Positions 14,072 to 14,739 of a stretch of 14,739 nt of DNA are shown here, one piece after another. Each line of letters starts with the position of its first letter. Within the stretch, counting starts at the first letter, position 1. The stretch is from Dehalococcoidales bacterium (lineage in GTDB: Bacteria; Chloroflexota; Dehalococcoidia; E44-bin15): assembly GCA_012974295.1 (NCBI GenBank), contig JAAXQM010000174.1, positions 1 to 14,739 of the forward strand, written 5' to 3'. A program made the position numbers and the translations under genes. Under the pieces are notes generated by a model. It did not search any database. It was not told the origin of the DNA and worked only from the letters and a program-made list of their open reading frames with translations.

Positions 14072-14734
14072 TTATACGCGCCCGTGTGGCAGCGGTCTAA
14101 GAATTGCCCGCGCAGGGGCGCCATCACAATCACCGAGCTTTAGAGGTAGGCAAATGAGGTCGTATTTCCCCTGTTTTACTCCCGATAGATTGAGGCCCTC
14201 AATAATCCATACGCCGCCGCTAAGAAGCGTTCTGTGAACGTAACTGCCGCCGCGCTTGAAGCTCCCGACGGAGAGGTAATCAACGCCAACTAATCGTACG
14301 CCGCGCTCAGCGAGAAAGAGGGCAGCATCGTCTGAGATGAATACGAAATCTTCAATAAAGTCATCAGTCTGCCACACATATGACGAATTTGGTGTCTTGA
14401 ATAGAATGCGCTCGCCGCGGCGGATGCGATGCTGGAGAAGCTCTTCCGGTTTAATCGATTCGGTATCTAAGATTTCGATCACTCGTGCTCTACCAACCAT
14501 AGTGTCAAGTGGCATCTTGTCCACACCTTGACCCTGCTGAATAAAGTGTATTGGAGCATCTACATGTGTTCCGGAATGCGCCCCCATTGAAATCTCGGAG
14601 AGATTGGCAGTGTCTCCATGCTCCATATCCTTAATCCGCTTGATGGTGACTGAAGGATCGCCGGGCCAGTGCACCATCGCGTTCCGCAACGGTACTGAGA
14701 TATCGATCCATTGCGACCTGGTGCTATCTCTCAT
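14072..14734 (-). CDS. Cyclase-family metal-dependent hydrolase (kynurenine formamidase-like)
   Basis: A 220-residue member of the 'putative cyclase' family (PF04199-type), whose characterised members include bacterial kynurenine formamidase KynB and other amide or lactone-like hydrolases. The metal motif is HSGTHVDAPIHF (53-64) with His53, His57, Asp59 and His63. The N-terminal PGDP motif (24-27) and the C-terminal GAPARAIL segment (205-212) are also typical. No tryptophan-catabolism gene is nearby, so the formamidase reaction is not supported by context and the substrate is unknown. A lactonase role for gluconolactone is an attractive guess but unsupported. The ATG at 14734 is only five bases from the window edge, so no binding site can be seen and the gene may start further upstream. 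It shares the strand of the sugar cluster, 84 bp before the kinase. Confidence 0.85.
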   Translation of the reverse strand: MRDSTRSQWIDISVPLRNAMVHWPGDPSVTIKRIKDMEHGDTANLSEISMGAHSGTHVDAPIHFIQQGQGVDKMPLDTMVGRARVIEILDTESIKPEELLQHRIRRGERILFKTPNSSYVWQTDDFIEDFVFISDDAALFLAERGVRLVGVDYLSVGSFKRGGSYVHRTLLSGGVWIIEGLNLSGVKQGKYDLICLPLKLGDCDGAPARAILRPLPHGRV

Positions 14735-14739
14735 CTCGG

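Noticed and set aside
1..14739. CRISPR arrays, tRNA or rRNA genes, insertion sequences or phage genes
   Set aside because: No spaced repeats, transposase motifs, terminal inverted repeats or RNA gene signatures were recognised on reading the window.

Overview
The window is a bacterial chromosome segment of moderate GC content that reads as a central-carbon locus. Nine consecutive minus-strand genes (about 14.0 kb down to 2.8 kb) encode sugar phosphorylation, the pentose phosphate pathway and pyruvate kinase. Four short plus-strand genes and one truncated plus-strand gene lie to the left, and a metal-dependent cyclase-family hydrolase lies at the far right. The host is tentatively a Chloroflexota (Dehalococcoidia-like) bacterium, probably a metagenomic genome. 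This rests on the fused transaldolase/phosphoglucose isomerase, a GerW plus DUF2953 pair outside an obvious sporulation locus, and the style of the epimerase-like protein. No rRNA or other marker gene is present, so the assignment is inference.

Left part (plus strand, 1-2687): the C-terminal part of a MetE/UROD-type TIM-barrel methyltransferase-like protein cut by the window edge; a YgbA-family cysteine-rich protein ('nitrous oxide-stimulated promoter' family); a 330-bp non-coding stretch with a candidate terminator and a candidate promoter; then a tightly coupled trio of a GerW/YtfJ-family protein, a DUF2953 membrane protein and a 93-residue protein whose N-terminal motif echoes GerW. The trio converges on the minus-strand cluster at about 2.7 kb.

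Right part (minus strand, 14734 to 2790), in transcription order: cyclase-family hydrolase, ROK sugar kinase, transketolase, ribose-5-phosphate isomerase B, fused transaldolase/phosphoglucose isomerase, HAD phosphatase/phosphomutase, decarboxylating 6-phosphogluconate dehydrogenase of the short type, a C-terminally truncated ribulose-phosphate 3-epimerase-like protein, a glucose 1-dehydrogenase-like zinc dehydrogenase, and pyruvate kinase. From the kinase onward the gaps are short or overlapping (the longest is 95 bp), so these nine genes are probably one operon.

Together the cluster covers glucose to glucose-6-phosphate, glucose-6-phosphate to fructose-6-phosphate, all carbon rearrangements of the non-oxidative pentose phosphate pathway, oxidative decarboxylation of 6-phosphogluconate, and the final step of glycolysis. 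No glucose-6-phosphate dehydrogenase, lactonase or gluconate kinase is present. The glucose dehydrogenase suggests a non-phosphorylated oxidative entry, but a gluconate kinase would be needed from elsewhere. Points of most interest are the epimerase-like gene lacking the last part of its barrel, the GerW/DUF2953/GerW-like trio, and the aspartate-type catalytic zinc site of the dehydrogenase.
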